From: Thermoanaerobaculia bacterium
GTDB taxonomy: Bacteria > Acidobacteriota > Thermoanaerobaculia > Thermoanaerobaculales > Sulfomarinibacteraceae
Length of the DNA: 41,866 nt
Direction: 5' to 3'
Assembly: GCA_027067575.1 (NCBI GenBank)
Contig: JAMOVQ010000089.1
Location: forward strand, 1 to 41,866
Under the pieces are notes generated by a model. That model had not been told where the DNA came from. It did not search any database and saw nothing but the letters and a program-made list of their open reading frames with translations. The translations under genes and the position numbers were made by a program. This document shows positions 1 through 10,460 of the stretch, in pieces (the stretch's first letter is position 1; every line of letters begins with the position of its first letter).

Positions 1-16
1 TGCTAACATGAACTTC

Positions 17-86
17 ACCTCGTTGGTGTCGGAATGTCGCTGCACAACTGCATTCTAACCTGCTGACTCAGCAGCACCAACGAGGT
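17..86. other. Structured element: 12-bp inverted repeat (acctcgttggtg / caccaacgaggt) enclosing two small hairpins
   Basis: Arms 17-28 and 75-86 are perfectly complementary; inside are gaatg/cattc (32-36/51-55) and tgctg/cagca (61-65/69-73). Confidence 0.55.
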
Positions 87-126
87 CTTGCCTTTCCCTT
101 GGCGGTGGATCCGGGGAGATCGGATC

Positions 127-155
127 TTGACAGTTCACCGGTCGTCGGGTAGAGT
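127..155 (+). promoter_or_regulatory. Predicted sigma70-type promoter of the rplM operon
   Basis: TTGACA (127-132), 17-nt spacer, TAGAGT (150-155), about 54 nt upstream of the rplM ATG. Confidence 0.7.
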
Positions 156-162
156 CTTGCTC

Positions 163-178
163 CCCTGCGCCCGCAGGG
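163..178 (+). promoter_or_regulatory. Leader hairpin at the 5' end of the predicted rplM transcript
   Basis: ccctgc-gccc-gcaggg, 6-bp perfect stem, starting about 8 nt after the -10 box. Confidence 0.4.
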
Positions 179-208
179 ACTGCCGAGAGTGTGACTGGCG
201 AGGTTGAC

Positions 209-643
209 ATGCGTACCTACGTGCCGAAGAAAGACGAGATCCGACGCGAGTGGCTGGTGGTCGATGCCTCCAACCAGGTGCTGGGGCGCCTGGCGAGTGA
301 GGTGGCCCGGCTGCTCAGGGGGAAGCACAAGCCCCAGTACACGCCGTACCTGGACACCGGCGACTTCGTCGTCGTGGTCAACGCCGAGCGCATCCGGCTG
401 ACCGGCCGGAAGAAGGAGCAGAAGGTGTACTACCGTCACTCGGGGTACCCCGGGGGGCTCCGGCAGGAGACGGCGAGGGAGATGCTGGAGAAGTACCCGG
501 AGCGGCTGGTCCGCCGGGCGGTGTGGGGGATGCTCCCCAAGAACCGCCTCGGGCGGAAGCTGTACCGGAAGCTCAAGGTCTACCGGGGGCCGGAGCACCC
601 CCACGAGGCGCAGCAGCCGAAGGCCCATACGGTCTCGGCCTGA
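209..643 (+). CDS. rplM: 50S ribosomal protein L13
   Basis: ORF 191..643; internal ATG at 209 gives [30 protein letters not shown]..., typical L13, followed by rpsI. Confidence 0.97.
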   Translation: MRTYVPKKDEIRREWLVVDASNQVLGRLASEVARLLRGKHKPQYTPYLDTGDFVVVVNAERIRLTGRKKEQKVYYRHSGYPGGLRQETAREMLEKYPERLVRRAVWGMLPKNRLGRKLYRKLKVYRGPEHPHEAQQPKAHTVSA

Positions 644-657
644 TCGAGGGAGGCAGC

Positions 658-1050
658 GTGGCAGAGATCCAGTACTACGGCACCGGCCGGCGGAAGACCG
701 CGGTGGCGCGTGTCTACTTGCGGCCGGGGAGCGGCAAGATCGTCGTCAACCGCCGGGACTTCGAGGAGTACTTCCCGAACCGCGTGCTCAAGATGGTCAT
801 CCGGCAGCCCTTGCTGCTGACCGAGACGGCGGACAAGTTCGACATCGTGGTCAATGTGCGCGGCGGCGGTCCGAGCGGGCAGGCTGGCGCGATCCGGCAC
901 GGGATTTCCCGGGCGCTGCTCGAGTACAACCCCGAGCTCCGGCCCAGGCTCAAGAGCGCAGGCCTGCTGACGCGGGATGCCCGCCAGGTCGAGCGCAAGA
1001 AGTACGGTCAGCCCAAGGCGCGCAAGCGCTTCCAGTTCTCCAAGCGATAA
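658..1050 (+). CDS. rpsI: 30S ribosomal protein S9
   Basis: GTG start at 658; [30 protein letters not shown]... ending [11 protein letters not shown]. Confidence 0.97.
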   Translation: MAEIQYYGTGRRKTAVARVYLRPGSGKIVVNRRDFEEYFPNRVLKMVIRQPLLLTETADKFDIVVNVRGGGPSGQAGAIRHGISRALLEYNPELRPRLKSAGLLTRDARQVERKKYGQPKARKRFQFSKR

Positions 1051-1061
1051 GGGAGCGGTCC

Positions 1062-1901
1062 GTGGCAAGCATTCAGATGAAGGAACTGCTCGAGGCGGGC
1101 GTCCACTTCGGTCACCAGACCCGACGGTGGAACCCCAAGATGAAGCCGTACATCTTCGGCAAGAGGAACGGCATCCACATCATCGATCTCCAGAAGACGC
1201 AGCAGCACTTCGAGGAGGCGGCGGAGTTCATCCGCGAGGTGGCCGCGGCGGGACGGAACGTCCTGTTCGTCGTGACCAAGCGCCAGGCTCAGGACGCGAT
1301 CCGCGAAGAGGCCACGCGCTGCGGGATGTTCTACGTCAACCACCGCTGGCTCGGCGGCACGCTGACGAACTTCAAGACGATCCGGAAGTCCATCGACCGG
1401 TTCAAGGAGATCGAGCGGACGCTGTCGGCCGAGGAGTCGCTCCTGACGAAGAAGGAGCGGATCCGGCTCGAGCGGCAGCGCCGCAAGATGGAGCGCGCCC
1501 TCGGCGGGATCAAGGAGATGGAGGACCTGCCCGACGCGCTGTTCGTGATCGACACGGTCCACGAGCAGATCGCCGTCCGGGAGGCGAACCGTCTCGGCAT
1601 CCCCGTGGTCGCGGTGGTGGACACCAACTGCGATCCGGAGGAGGTCGACTTCCCGATCCCCGGCAACGACGACGCGATCCGGGCCATCCGCCTGTTCACC
1701 TCGAGGATCGCGGACAACATCCTCGAGGGCTTGAACCTGGCGGACGAGCGGTATGTCGGCGGCGACGAGGCCGAGACGCCTGCCGGCGAGGCGGCGGAAG
1801 AGGCCGCGTCCGAAGCGGCTCCGGAGCCGGAGGCGGAAGTGAAGGCGGAGACCGCGTCCGGCCCCGCCCCGGAGGAGAGCGAGGCACCCGCCCAGGCCTG
1901 A
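1062..1901 (+). CDS. rpsB: 30S ribosomal protein S2 with acidic Ala/Glu-rich C-terminal extension
   Basis: [41 protein letters not shown]... S2 signature. Confidence 0.97.
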   Translation: MASIQMKELLEAGVHFGHQTRRWNPKMKPYIFGKRNGIHIIDLQKTQQHFEEAAEFIREVAAAGRNVLFVVTKRQAQDAIREEATRCGMFYVNHRWLGGTLTNFKTIRKSIDRFKEIERTLSAEESLLTKKERIRLERQRRKMERALGGIKEMEDLPDALFVIDTVHEQIAVREANRLGIPVVAVVDTNCDPEEVDFPIPGNDDAIRAIRLFTSRIADNILEGLNLADERYVGGDEAETPAGEAAEEAASEAAPEPEAEVKAETASGPAPEESEAPAQA

Positions 1902-1925
1902 GGCGGTCCTCGACCGAGGAAACCC

Positions 1926-1957
1926 GGGGCCAGGGGCGGTTCGCACCTGGCCCCTTT
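1926..1957 (+). terminator. Intrinsic terminator/attenuator between rpsB and tsf
   Basis: ggggccagg ... cctggcccc followed by ttt; 9-bp stem. Confidence 0.6.
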
Positions 1958-2000
1958 CTCGAACCCGATCGATTCTGAAGACGGCAAGGAGAGGGACGAC

Positions 2001-2849
2001 ATGACGATCACGGCAGCTGCGGTGAAGGAGTTGCGCCAGAAGACCGGCGCGGGAATGATGGACTGCAAGAAGGCGCTCCAGGAGGCGGGCGGCGACATGG
2101 ACGAGGCCGTCAAGATCCTCCGGACGAAGGGACTGGCGGCCGCCGCGAAGAAGGCCCACAGGGCGGCGAGCGAGGGGGTCGTGGCCATCGCCGGCGGCGG
2201 GCCCGAAGCCGCGATGATCGAACTCAACTGCGAGACCGATTTCGTCGCGCGGAACGAGAAGTTCCAGGAGTTCGCCAGGGCGCTGGTGGAGCAGGTCCTC
2301 GCCGACGGCGTCGACGACCTGGACGCTTTCAAGGCCCGCCCGTACTCGAACGATCCCGAGCACACCGTCGAGCAGGCGATCTCCCAGGCGATCGCGACCA
2401 TCGGCGAGAACATCGTGCTGAGCCGGATCGCCTACTGGAAGGCCGCCGACGGCAACGCCATTGCCTCCTACGTCCACATGGGCGGGAAGATCGGCGTGCT
2501 GGTCGAGGGCAGCGGTTCGATCCCCGAGGCGGCGCTGCGGGACGTGGCAATGCACATCGCGGCCACCGACCCCCGGTTCCTCTCCCGTGACGAGGTGACC
2601 GAGGAGATTCTGGCCAACGAGCGCGACATCGCGCTCAAGCAGGCGATGGACCAGGGCAAGCCGGAGCACATCGCCCAGCGGATCGTCCAGGGCAAGATGG
2701 AGAAGTTCTTCGAGCAGGTGGTGCTGCTCGAGCAGCCGTTCGCCAAAGACCCCTCCATGAGCGTGGGCGAGTACGTCGAGAAGAGCGGCGGCGAGGGGGC
2801 TTCCATCGCCCGGTTCGCGCGGTTCAAGCTCGGCGAGGCGGGCCAGTAG
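2001..2849 (+). CDS. tsf: Translation elongation factor Ts
   Basis: VKELRQKTGAGMMDCKKALQEAGGDMDEAVKILRTKG... EF-Ts signature. Confidence 0.97.
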   Translation: MTITAAAVKELRQKTGAGMMDCKKALQEAGGDMDEAVKILRTKGLAAAAKKAHRAASEGVVAIAGGGPEAAMIELNCETDFVARNEKFQEFARALVEQVLADGVDDLDAFKARPYSNDPEHTVEQAISQAIATIGENIVLSRIAYWKAADGNAIASYVHMGGKIGVLVEGSGSIPEAALRDVAMHIAATDPRFLSRDEVTEEILANERDIALKQAMDQGKPEHIAQRIVQGKMEKFFEQVVLLEQPFAKDPSMSVGEYVEKSGGEGASIARFARFKLGEAGQ

Positions 2850-2861
2850 GGGCCGGGGACG

Positions 2862-3614
2862 ATGCCGGCCGCCGGTCCGGGAGGGACGCCCCAATACCAC
2901 CGGATCCTCGTCAAGCTCTCCGGTGAGGTGCTGATGGGCGACCAGCCGTTCGGGATCGCCCCGGCGGTGGTGGAGCGGATCGCCCGGGAGATCGTGGCCG
3001 TCCACGAGCTCGGGGTGCAGGTCGCCGGCGTCGTCGGCGGCGGAAACATCATCCGGGGTGTGTCGGCCCACGAACAGGGGATCGACCGGATCACCGGCGA
3101 TTCCATGGGGATGCTCGCCACGGTGATCAACGCTCTGGCGCTGATGTCTGCCATCGAGAAGCTCGGCGTCTCCACGCGGGTGCAGACGGCGATCGAGATG
3201 CACCAGGTCGCCGAGCCGTTCATCCGGCGCAGGGCGCTGCGGCACATGGAGAAGGGCCGCGTCGTGCTGTTCGCCGCGGGGACCGGCAGTCCGTTCTTCA
3301 CGACGGATTCGGCGGCGGCGCTCCGGGCCAACGAGATCGGGGCCGATATCCTGATCAAGGCGACCAAGGTGGACGGTGTCTACACGGCCGACCCGGTGAA
3401 GGATCCTGACGCTGTCCTCGTGCCGCGCTTGACCTACGCCGAGGTGCTTCAACAGGAGCTTCGGGTGATGGATGCGGCGGCGATCTCCCTGTGCATGGAG
3501 ACCGGACTGCCGGTCAGGATCCTGAACATCCACCGTCCTGGTATCCTTCGAAGGGCCGTTCTCGGCGAGGACGTGGGTTCCCTCGTGGCCCCGGAAACGA
3601 AGGAGGACGTATGA
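2862..3614 (+). CDS. pyrH: UMP kinase
   Basis: [13 protein letters not shown]..., [27 protein letters not shown]. Confidence 0.96.
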   Translation: MPAAGPGGTPQYHRILVKLSGEVLMGDQPFGIAPAVVERIAREIVAVHELGVQVAGVVGGGNIIRGVSAHEQGIDRITGDSMGMLATVINALALMSAIEKLGVSTRVQTAIEMHQVAEPFIRRRALRHMEKGRVVLFAAGTGSPFFTTDSAAALRANEIGADILIKATKVDGVYTADPVKDPDAVLVPRLTYAEVLQQELRVMDAAAISLCMETGLPVRILNIHRPGILRRAVLGEDVGSLVAPETKEDV

Positions 3615-4165
3615 AGGAGCTGCTCAAGGATCTGGAGAAGCGGATGGTCGGCGCCATCGAGGCGCTGCGTGGCGAGCTGGCGAGCCTGCGCACGGGCCGG
3701 GCGTCGGTGGCGATCCTGGACGGGATCACGGTGGACTACTACGGGACGCCGACACCGATCAACCAGGTGGCCTCGCTGTCGGTGCCGGAACCGTCGACGA
3801 TCGTCATCGCGCCGTGGGAGCCGAAAATGCTCGGCGAGATCGAGCGGGCGATCCTGCGCTCGAACCTCGGCCTGACGCCAAACAACGACGGGAAGGTGAT
3901 CCGCCTCCACATTCCGCCGCTGACCGAGGAGCGGCGCAAGGAGCTCGTCAAGGTCGCCCACACGTACGCCGAGCAGGCTCGGAACGCCATCCGGCAGATC
4001 CGGCGGGACGGCAACGACCGGCTCAAGAAGATGGAGAAGGCCAAGGAGATCTCCGAGGACGAGATGCACCACGGGTTCGACGAGGTCCAGAAGCTGACCG
4101 ATGCCTACATCGAGAAGGTTGGCGGCGCGCTTGCGACGAAGGAAAAGGAGATCATGGAGGTGTGA
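3611..4165 (+). CDS. frr: Ribosome recycling factor
   Basis: [45 protein letters not shown]...; ATGA overlap with the pyrH stop. Confidence 0.96.
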   Translation: MKELLKDLEKRMVGAIEALRGELASLRTGRASVAILDGITVDYYGTPTPINQVASLSVPEPSTIVIAPWEPKMLGEIERAILRSNLGLTPNNDGKVIRLHIPPLTEERRKELVKVAHTYAEQARNAIRQIRRDGNDRLKKMEKAKEISEDEMHHGFDEVQKLTDAYIEKVGGALATKEKEIMEV

Positions 4166-4212
4166 GCACGGGCTCGCCCATGATCCGGGGCACGACCCGG
4201 CCGGGTCGGGAC

Positions 4213-4246
4213 GAGGCGCCGCGGGCCCCAGGGGACGCGGCGCCTC
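4213..4246 (+). terminator. Long GC hairpin between frr and rlmB, without clear U-tract
   Basis: gaggcgccgc / gcggcgcctc, 10-bp perfect stem. Confidence 0.4.
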
Positions 4247-4274
4247 ACCGCGTTCGACGGGGGGTTGAGTGGGG

Positions 4275-5027
4275 ATGAGCGGACGTTCCGGGGCGGCCGC
4301 GGGCCGGCTCGTGGGTGTCCACGCCGTTCGTGCGGCGCTGGAGGAGGGGAGGCCTGTGGATCTCGTCCTCGTCCTCAAGGGACGCCGGGACCGCAGGGTC
4401 TCCGGGATCGTCGACCTCGCGCGATCCCGCGGCGTGCCGGTCCGTTTCGTCGACCGTGCCCGTCTGGAGCGGGAGGGGGGCGGTACGGTCCGGGGCGGGG
4501 TGGTCGCCCGGGTCGCGGAGAAGGCGTACGTTCCGCTCGAATCGCTGGTGAGGCCTGCGGGCGAACCGGGCCGGGTGATCTTGCTCGACGGCGTGACCGA
4601 TCCTCACAACGCCGGGGCGGTGATCCGCTCCGCGGCGGCGTTCGGGATCGACGGCGTCGTGCTCGCGGGCCCTGGAGCGCCGCCGATGGGTGGTGCGCTC
4701 GCCTCGGCCGCGGCCGGCCAGCTCGAGCGCGTCCCCGTCGCCCGGGCCGGATCCGCGGGGGACACCCTCCGGGTGTTCCGGGATGCCGGCTACTGGGTCT
4801 ACGGCGCGGCGATGGAGGGGACTCCGATCCCCCTGGTGCAGCCCTCCGATCGGTGGGTGCTCGCCCTGGGCTCGGAGGGCAGGGGGCTCAGGGCCAAGAC
4901 GCGGGCGTTCGTCGACGAGCTCGTCGCCGTGCCGATGAGACCGGGCGTCGAGTCGCTCAACGTCTCGGTGGCGGCGGCGATCCTCGCCTACGCCCTGACG
5001 GAGGCGTCCGGACGGGGACACGACTGA
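4275..5027 (+). CDS. rlmB: TrmH/SpoU family 23S rRNA (guanosine 2'-O) methyltransferase, RlmB-like
   Basis: VGVHAVRAALE..., LLDGVTDPHNAGAVIRSAAAFG, LALGSEGRGLR, SLNVSVAAAILAYA SPOUT motifs. Confidence 0.88.
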   Translation: MSGRSGAAAGRLVGVHAVRAALEEGRPVDLVLVLKGRRDRRVSGIVDLARSRGVPVRFVDRARLEREGGGTVRGGVVARVAEKAYVPLESLVRPAGEPGRVILLDGVTDPHNAGAVIRSAAAFGIDGVVLAGPGAPPMGGALASAAAGQLERVPVARAGSAGDTLRVFRDAGYWVYGAAMEGTPIPLVQPSDRWVLALGSEGRGLRAKTRAFVDELVAVPMRPGVESLNVSVAAAILAYALTEASGRGHD

Positions 5028-5140
5028 TCGACTGGCCGGTTTTGCATCGGTCGGTCCACCGACTGCGTCTGGCCTGACAGTGATGAGGCGTATGTTCCTT
5101 CCTTCCTCACGAGAGCGGGAAGCGCTGTGATTGCTGTTTC

Positions 5141-6616
5141 TCAGCGTTCGACGCGGTAGTTGGGGGCCTCCTTGGTGATGACCACGTCGTGGGCATGGGA
5201 CTCCTTGAGGCCGGCCATGGTGACCCGGACGAACCGCGCCTTCGTGTGGAGGTCCTCGATACTGCCGCAGCCGGCGAGGCCCATGCCGGCCCGGAGGCCG
5301 CCGACGAGCTGGGTCAGCTGGTTGGTCAGGGGGCCCTTGTACGGGACCATCCCCTCGATCCCCTCGGGGACGAGCTTTGCCAGGTCGGCCTCCTCCTGGA
5401 AGTAGCGGTCCCGCGATCCGTGGGCTTCCTTCATGGCGCCGAGGGAGCCCATGCCGCGGTACGCCTTGAACGTCCGGCCCTGGTAGAGGATCTGTTCCCC
5501 GGGCGATTCCTCGACACCGGCGAACAGCGACCCGATCATCACCACGTCGGCCCCGGCGGCCAGCGCCTTGGTCAGGTCGCCGGAGAACCGGATGCCGCCG
5601 TCGGCGATGACGGGCACGCCGTGCTCGTGAGCGACGCGGGACGCCTCCTGGATCGCCGTGATCTGAGGCATCCCCGCTCCGGTGACCACGCGGGTCGTGC
5701 AGATAGAGCCGGGGCCGATCCCGACCTTGATGCAGTCGGCTCCGAGCTCGATCAGCTCGCGGGTGGCCTCGGCCGTGGCCACGTTGCCGACGATCAGCGG
5801 GACGTCGGGGAAGGAGGCCCTGATGCGCTCCACGGCCTCCATGACCCCCCGGGAGTGGGCGTGGGAGCTGTCGAGGCAGAGGACATCCACATGTCGCTCC
5901 ACGAGTTTGGCGCACCGCTCCTCGAGGTCGGCGGCGACACCGACGGCCGCCGCCACCCGAAGGCGGCCCAGGTCGTCCTTGCAGGCGTGCGGGTACTCCT
6001 GGGCCTTCTTGATGTCCTTGACGGTGATCAGCCCCTTGAGGCTGCCTTCGGAGTCCACCACCAAGAGTTTCTCGATCCGGTGACGGTGCAAGAGCGCCTT
6101 GGCCTCGTCCAGGGTCGTTCCCACCGGGGCGGTGACGAGGTTCTCGGAGGTCATGAAGTCGGCAATTGGCCGGTCGAACTCGGTGCAGAACCGCAGGTCG
6201 CGGTTGGTCAGGATTCCCTTGAGGTGACCGTGCCGGTCGATGACCGGGAGCCCCGAGATCTTGTAGTGGGCCATGACCGCGAGCGCTTCCCGGACGAGCT
6301 GGTCCGGGTGGATCGTGACGGGGTCGACGATCATCCCCGATTCGGAGCGCTTGACCCGGTCCACCTCCTCGGCCTGACGGTTGATCGGCATGTTCTTGTG
6401 GATCACCCCGATTCCGCCGTGCTGCGCCATGGCGATGGCCATCCGGGCCTCGGTGACGGTGTCCATGGCCGCCGAGACGATGGGGATGTTGAGCCGGATC
6501 CCCGTCCGGGTGAGGAGGGTCGAGACGTTGACGTGGTTGGGGTGGACCTCCGAACGCGACGGCACGAGGAGCACGTCGTCGAAGGTCAGTCCCACGGGGA
6601 TCCTGTCGCTGCTCAT
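5141..6616 (-). CDS. guaB: IMP dehydrogenase with CBS domain pair
   Basis: [24 protein letters not shown]..., [24 protein letters not shown] overlap with the secA stop. Confidence 0.96.
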   Translation of the reverse strand: MSSDRIPVGLTFDDVLLVPSRSEVHPNHVNVSTLLTRTGIRLNIPIVSAAMDTVTEARMAIAMAQHGGIGVIHKNMPINRQAEEVDRVKRSESGMIVDPVTIHPDQLVREALAVMAHYKISGLPVIDRHGHLKGILTNRDLRFCTEFDRPIADFMTSENLVTAPVGTTLDEAKALLHRHRIEKLLVVDSEGSLKGLITVKDIKKAQEYPHACKDDLGRLRVAAAVGVAADLEERCAKLVERHVDVLCLDSSHAHSRGVMEAVERIRASFPDVPLIVGNVATAEATRELIELGADCIKVGIGPGSICTTRVVTGAGMPQITAIQEASRVAHEHGVPVIADGGIRFSGDLTKALAAGADVVMIGSLFAGVEESPGEQILYQGRTFKAYRGMGSLGAMKEAHGSRDRYFQEEADLAKLVPEGIEGMVPYKGPLTNQLTQLVGGLRAGMGLAGCGSIEDLHTKARFVRVTMAGLKESHAHDVVITKEAPNYRVER

Positions 6617-9405
6617 CGCTGGCCTCCCGCCTGGGCGTTTCTGCCGCAGCAGTGCTTGTACTTCTTGCCCGAGCCGCACGGGCACGGGTCGTTCCGGCCG
6701 ATCTTGGGCTGGGTCCGGCGGACCGTCACGGGCTTCGCCCCGTCCCCGACCGGGTTGTTGGCGATCTGCTCCTGCTTCGCACGGGACGCCGCCAGGTCCT
6801 TGACCGCGGGGTGCTGGAGCACGGTCCGCATGGGACGGCGCCGGTGCTCCATCTCTTCCACGGGCTGGGCTCGGAACAGGGTCATGACCACGTGGTCCTC
6901 GATCCGTTCCCACATCTGCTCGAACAGCTCGTACGACTCGCGCTTGTACTCGACCAGCGGGTCGCGTTGGCCGTACGCCCTGAGCCCGATCCCCTCGCGG
7001 AGGTGGTCCAGTGCCAGGAGGTGGTCCTTCCACTGGCGGTCCACCGTCTCGAGCAGGACGAACCGTTCGAGCTCGGCGAAGCTCTCGTCCCCGAACGACT
7101 CCACGCGCTTCTCGTACCGTTCGCGCGCGGCGTTCTTCAGGACCTCCTCGAGCCCCGGTCGGTTGATCGTGTCCCAGTCGATGCCGAGCTCGGAGAGGAA
7201 GAAGCCGAAGTAGCGGGTGAAGTTCCGTTCGAGGGCAGGCCGGTCCCAGTCCGCCGGGTCCGCCTCGGCCGGGCAGTACTCCTCGAGCAGCGAGTCGACG
7301 ATCTCCTCGATGACCCGGAGGATGTAGCCCCGGCCCTCCTTACCCTCGAGGATCCGGCGCCGGAGGCGGTAGACGGCCTCCCGCTGTTTGTTCATGACGT
7401 CGTCGTACTCGAGCAGGTGCTTCCGGATCTCGAAGTTCCGTGCCTCCACCTGCTTCTGCGCCCGCTCGATCGACTTGGAGACCAGGCGCGACTCGATGGG
7501 GACGTCCTCCTCCATCCCGAGCCGGTCCATCATCTTGCGGACCCAGTCGGAGGCGAAGATCCGCATCAGGTCGTCCTCGAGGGAGAGGAAGAACCGCGAC
7601 GATCCCGGGTCGCCCTGGCGGCCGGAACGGCCGCGGAGCTGGTTGTCGATCCGGCGCGACTCGTGCCGCTCGGTGCCGATGATGTGCAGGCCTCCGGCCT
7701 CGAGGACCTTCTGCTTCTCCTCGGCGCACAGCGTCGTGTACTTCTGAAGCGCCTTCTCGAACGCCTCCGGGTCCTCCGCGGGATCGGCCTCGGAGCGTGC
7801 CAGCGCCTCGGGGTTGCCGCCGAGCACGATGTCGGTGCCGCGGCCCGCCATGTTCGTCGCGATGGTCACCGCGCCGAGCCGGCCGGCCTGGGCGACGATC
7901 TCGGCCTCGCGCTCGTGGTACTTGGCGTTGAGCACCACGTGTTTGACCTTCCGCCGTTGCAGCATCTTCGCCAGCCGTTCGGACTTCTCGATGGAGACCG
8001 TGCCCACGAGCACCGGCTGGCCCCGGTCGTTGCAGTCGGCGATCTCCTCGATCACCGCCCGGAACTTCTCCTTCTCGGTCTTGTAGACCACATCCGGCCG
8101 GTCGTCACGGATCATCGGCTTGTTGGTGGGGATGACCACCACGTCGAGGCCGTAGATCTTGGCGAACTCCTCGGACTCCGTCTCCGCCGTGCCGGTCATG
8201 CCGGCCAGCTTCTCATACATCCGGAAGTAGTTCTGGAGCGTGATGGTGGCCAGCGTTTGGTTCTCGGACTGGATCTTCACCCGTTCCTTGGCCTCCACCG
8301 CCTGGTGGAGCCCGTCCGACCAGCGCCGGCCCGGCATCAGGCGGCCGGTGAACTCGTCGACGATCAGGACCTCGCCGTCCTTGACGATGTAGTCCCGGTC
8401 CCGCTGGAACAGGCTGTGGGCTCTCAGTGCCTGGTTGACGGCGTGGAGGATGTCGATGTTCGTCGGATCGTAAAGGTTCTCCACGCCGAGCAGCTTCTCG
8501 CACTTGGCGACGCCCTGCTCCGTCAGAGCCGCCGTGTGGGCCTTCTCGTCGATGATGTAGTCGCCCGTCACGGTCTTGTTGCCGTACTTGTCCTCGATCT
8601 CCTCGCCCTTCTCGAGTTTTGGGATGATCCGGTCGACCTTGTAGTAGAGGTCCACGGAGATCTCGGAGGGTCCGGAGATGATCAGGGGTGTCCGGGCCTC
8701 GTCGATCAGGATCGAGTCCACCTCGTCCACGATGGCGTAGACGTGCTCGCGCTGGACCATCCGGTCGAGGTCGAACTTCATGTTGTCCCGGAGGTAGTCG
8801 AAGCCGAACTCGTTGTTCGTCCCGTAGGTGATGTCCGCGGCGTAGGCCGCCTTACGCTCTGCGTCGTCCATCTGGTTTTGGATGCACCCCACGGAAAATC
8901 CGAGGAAACGGTAGACCTTGCCCATCCACTCGGCGTCGCGCCGGGCCAGGTAGTCGTTGACGGTGACCAGGTGGACGCCGCGTCCGGTCAGGGCGTTGAG
9001 CACCACGGCCAGCGTCGCCACGAGCGTCTTGCCCTCGCCGGTCTTCATCTCGGCGATCTTGCCCTGGTGGAGCACGATCCCGCCCATCAGCTGGACGTCG
9101 AAGTGCCGCATCCCAAGCGTCCGCCACGCAGCTTCCCGGACGATGGCGAACACCTCGCGCAGCTCGGCGTCGAGCACGGCCTCCACGTGCCGGCGGCGCT
9201 CGATCGGATCCTCGGGCAGCTCCGACGTGGCGTTCTGCACACGTTCCCGGATCCGGCCGATCCGTTCCTGGAGCTCGTCGTCCGAGAGCGCCTTCATCTC
9301 GGGCTCCAGGGCGTTGATGTCCGCGACGATCGGGCGCATCCGCTTGACGTCCCGTTCGTGTTTGGTGCCGAAGACGGCGGCGACTGCCTTTTCCACGATG
9401 TTCAT
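6613..9405 (-). CDS. secA: Preprotein translocase ATPase SecA
   Basis: [42 protein letters not shown]..., C-terminal SEC-C zinc motif [17 protein letters not shown]. Confidence 0.98.
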   Translation of the reverse strand: MNIVEKAVAAVFGTKHERDVKRMRPIVADINALEPEMKALSDDELQERIGRIRERVQNATSELPEDPIERRRHVEAVLDAELREVFAIVREAAWRTLGMRHFDVQLMGGIVLHQGKIAEMKTGEGKTLVATLAVVLNALTGRGVHLVTVNDYLARRDAEWMGKVYRFLGFSVGCIQNQMDDAERKAAYAADITYGTNNEFGFDYLRDNMKFDLDRMVQREHVYAIVDEVDSILIDEARTPLIISGPSEISVDLYYKVDRIIPKLEKGEEIEDKYGNKTVTGDYIIDEKAHTAALTEQGVAKCEKLLGVENLYDPTNIDILHAVNQALRAHSLFQRDRDYIVKDGEVLIVDEFTGRLMPGRRWSDGLHQAVEAKERVKIQSENQTLATITLQNYFRMYEKLAGMTGTAETESEEFAKIYGLDVVVIPTNKPMIRDDRPDVVYKTEKEKFRAVIEEIADCNDRGQPVLVGTVSIEKSERLAKMLQRRKVKHVVLNAKYHEREAEIVAQAGRLGAVTIATNMAGRGTDIVLGGNPEALARSEADPAEDPEAFEKALQKYTTLCAEEKQKVLEAGGLHIIGTERHESRRIDNQLRGRSGRQGDPGSSRFFLSLEDDLMRIFASDWVRKMMDRLGMEEDVPIESRLVSKSIERAQKQVEARNFEIRKHLLEYDDVMNKQREAVYRLRRRILEGKEGRGYILRVIEEIVDSLLEEYCPAEADPADWDRPALERNFTRYFGFFLSELGIDWDTINRPGLEEVLKNAARERYEKRVESFGDESFAELERFVLLETVDRQWKDHLLALDHLREGIGLRAYGQRDPLVEYKRESYELFEQMWERIEDHVVMTLFRAQPVEEMEHRRRPMRTVLQHPAVKDLAASRAKQEQIANNPVGDGAKPVTVRRTQPKIGRNDPCPCGSGKKYKHCCGRNAQAGGQR

Positions 9406-9422
9406 GGTCGACCTCTATGGAA

Positions 9423-9446
9423 CATGCCGGGGCGGGCCCCGGCATG
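9423..9446 (-). promoter_or_regulatory. 10-bp hairpin in the secA upstream region / downstream of the M23 peptidase
   Basis: catgccgggg-cggg-ccccggcatg, perfect stem. Confidence 0.5.
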
Positions 9447-9472
9447 TCGCTCGCCCGGAGCCCGCGCTCCGG

Positions 9473-10354
9473 TCAGTACGCGTCCAGGATGTAGTAGAGC
9501 GGGTTCACGGCCCGCCCGTTCTTGTGCACCTCGTAGTGCAGGTGCGGCCCAGTGGACCGCCCCGAGCTGCCCACCAGTCCGATCGTCTCCCCGCGGTGGA
9601 CCGTCTGCCCCGGCTCGACGAGGATCCGGTGGAGGTGACCGTAGATCGTCGTGTACCCCATGCCGTGGGAGATCCGGACCACCCGCCCGAACCCGCGCTC
9701 GCGTCCCGTCTCCACCACCACACCGTCCGCAGGCGCCACCACGGGTGTTCCGGCGCGCGCGGCGATGTCGAGCCCCCTGTGGATCGCAAGCCGGCCGGTG
9801 AAGGGATCGCGCCGGCGTCCGAAACCGTCCGTGATCAGTCCGTGGACCGGCGCGATGGTCGGGGTGGAGACGAGCTCCTTCTCCCTGCGACTCAGGGTCT
9901 TCTCGAGCGTCTGGAGCCCCCGGTCGATCCACTCCCCGCGGCGGGCGAGGTCGTCAGCGCTCTCCGGCGCCCGGTCGTAGGGTCCGCCGCGCCCGGCCAT
10001 CGTTCCACCCTCCTCCGCACCGGGGAAGAAGGTGCGATCCGGCTCCAGACCGGCCGCCAGGGCCAGCCTCGCGGTTCGCTCCTCGAACTCCTCGAGCCGC
10101 CCCTGTACCGTGCCGATCGTTCGCTCGAGCTCCTCGTTGGCCTTCTTGAGCTCGAGATTCTCGGCTCGGAGCTTCTCGAGCTCCATGTGGCGGGCCATGC
10201 CCGTTCCGCTGGAGACCACGGCGACGATGGAAAGGACGAAGGCAAGTACGATGGCCGTCCCGCCAGCGACGAGCGCCCGCGTGGAGAAGGAGAGCTTGAA
10301 GAACTTCGCCTTGTTATGGGGGACGATGATCACCGTATTCGTCCGCCGTGCCAT
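9473..10354 (-). CDS. Membrane-anchored coiled-coil M23 (LytM-type) metallopeptidase
   Basis: N-terminal TM helix, coiled coil, GFGRRRDPFTGRLAIHRGLDIAARAGTPVVAPADGVV...GPHLHYEVHKNG. Confidence 0.9.
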   Translation of the reverse strand: MARRTNTVIIVPHNKAKFFKLSFSTRALVAGGTAIVLAFVLSIVAVVSSGTGMARHMELEKLRAENLELKKANEELERTIGTVQGRLEEFEERTARLALAAGLEPDRTFFPGAEEGGTMAGRGGPYDRAPESADDLARRGEWIDRGLQTLEKTLSRREKELVSTPTIAPVHGLITDGFGRRRDPFTGRLAIHRGLDIAARAGTPVVAPADGVVVETGRERGFGRVVRISHGMGYTTIYGHLHRILVEPGQTVHRGETIGLVGSSGRSTGPHLHYEVHKNGRAVNPLYYILDAY

Positions 10355-10460
10355 ACCGGCCCTCCTCCTCGAGAGACGCACACCAACCTCCTTCGACCGT
10401 CGAGGCGCGACGATTGTGCCACCCCGCCTCCGAGGTGTCAAATCAGCCGGGTGGTCTCTG

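Noticed and set aside
17-86. Integron attC-site interpretation of the left-edge palindrome
   Set aside because: Lacks RYYYAAC/GTTRRRY core sites in proper position
523-657. N-terminal extension of the rpsI ORF
   Set aside because: Overlaps rplM out of frame; GTG at 658 gives canonical S9
977-1978. 333-aa ORF overlapping rpsB in another frame
   Set aside because: Arg/Gly-rich shadow frame of rpsB
6652-9801. 1049-aa plus-strand ORF opposite secA
   Set aside because: Mirror frame of secA, no recognisable domains
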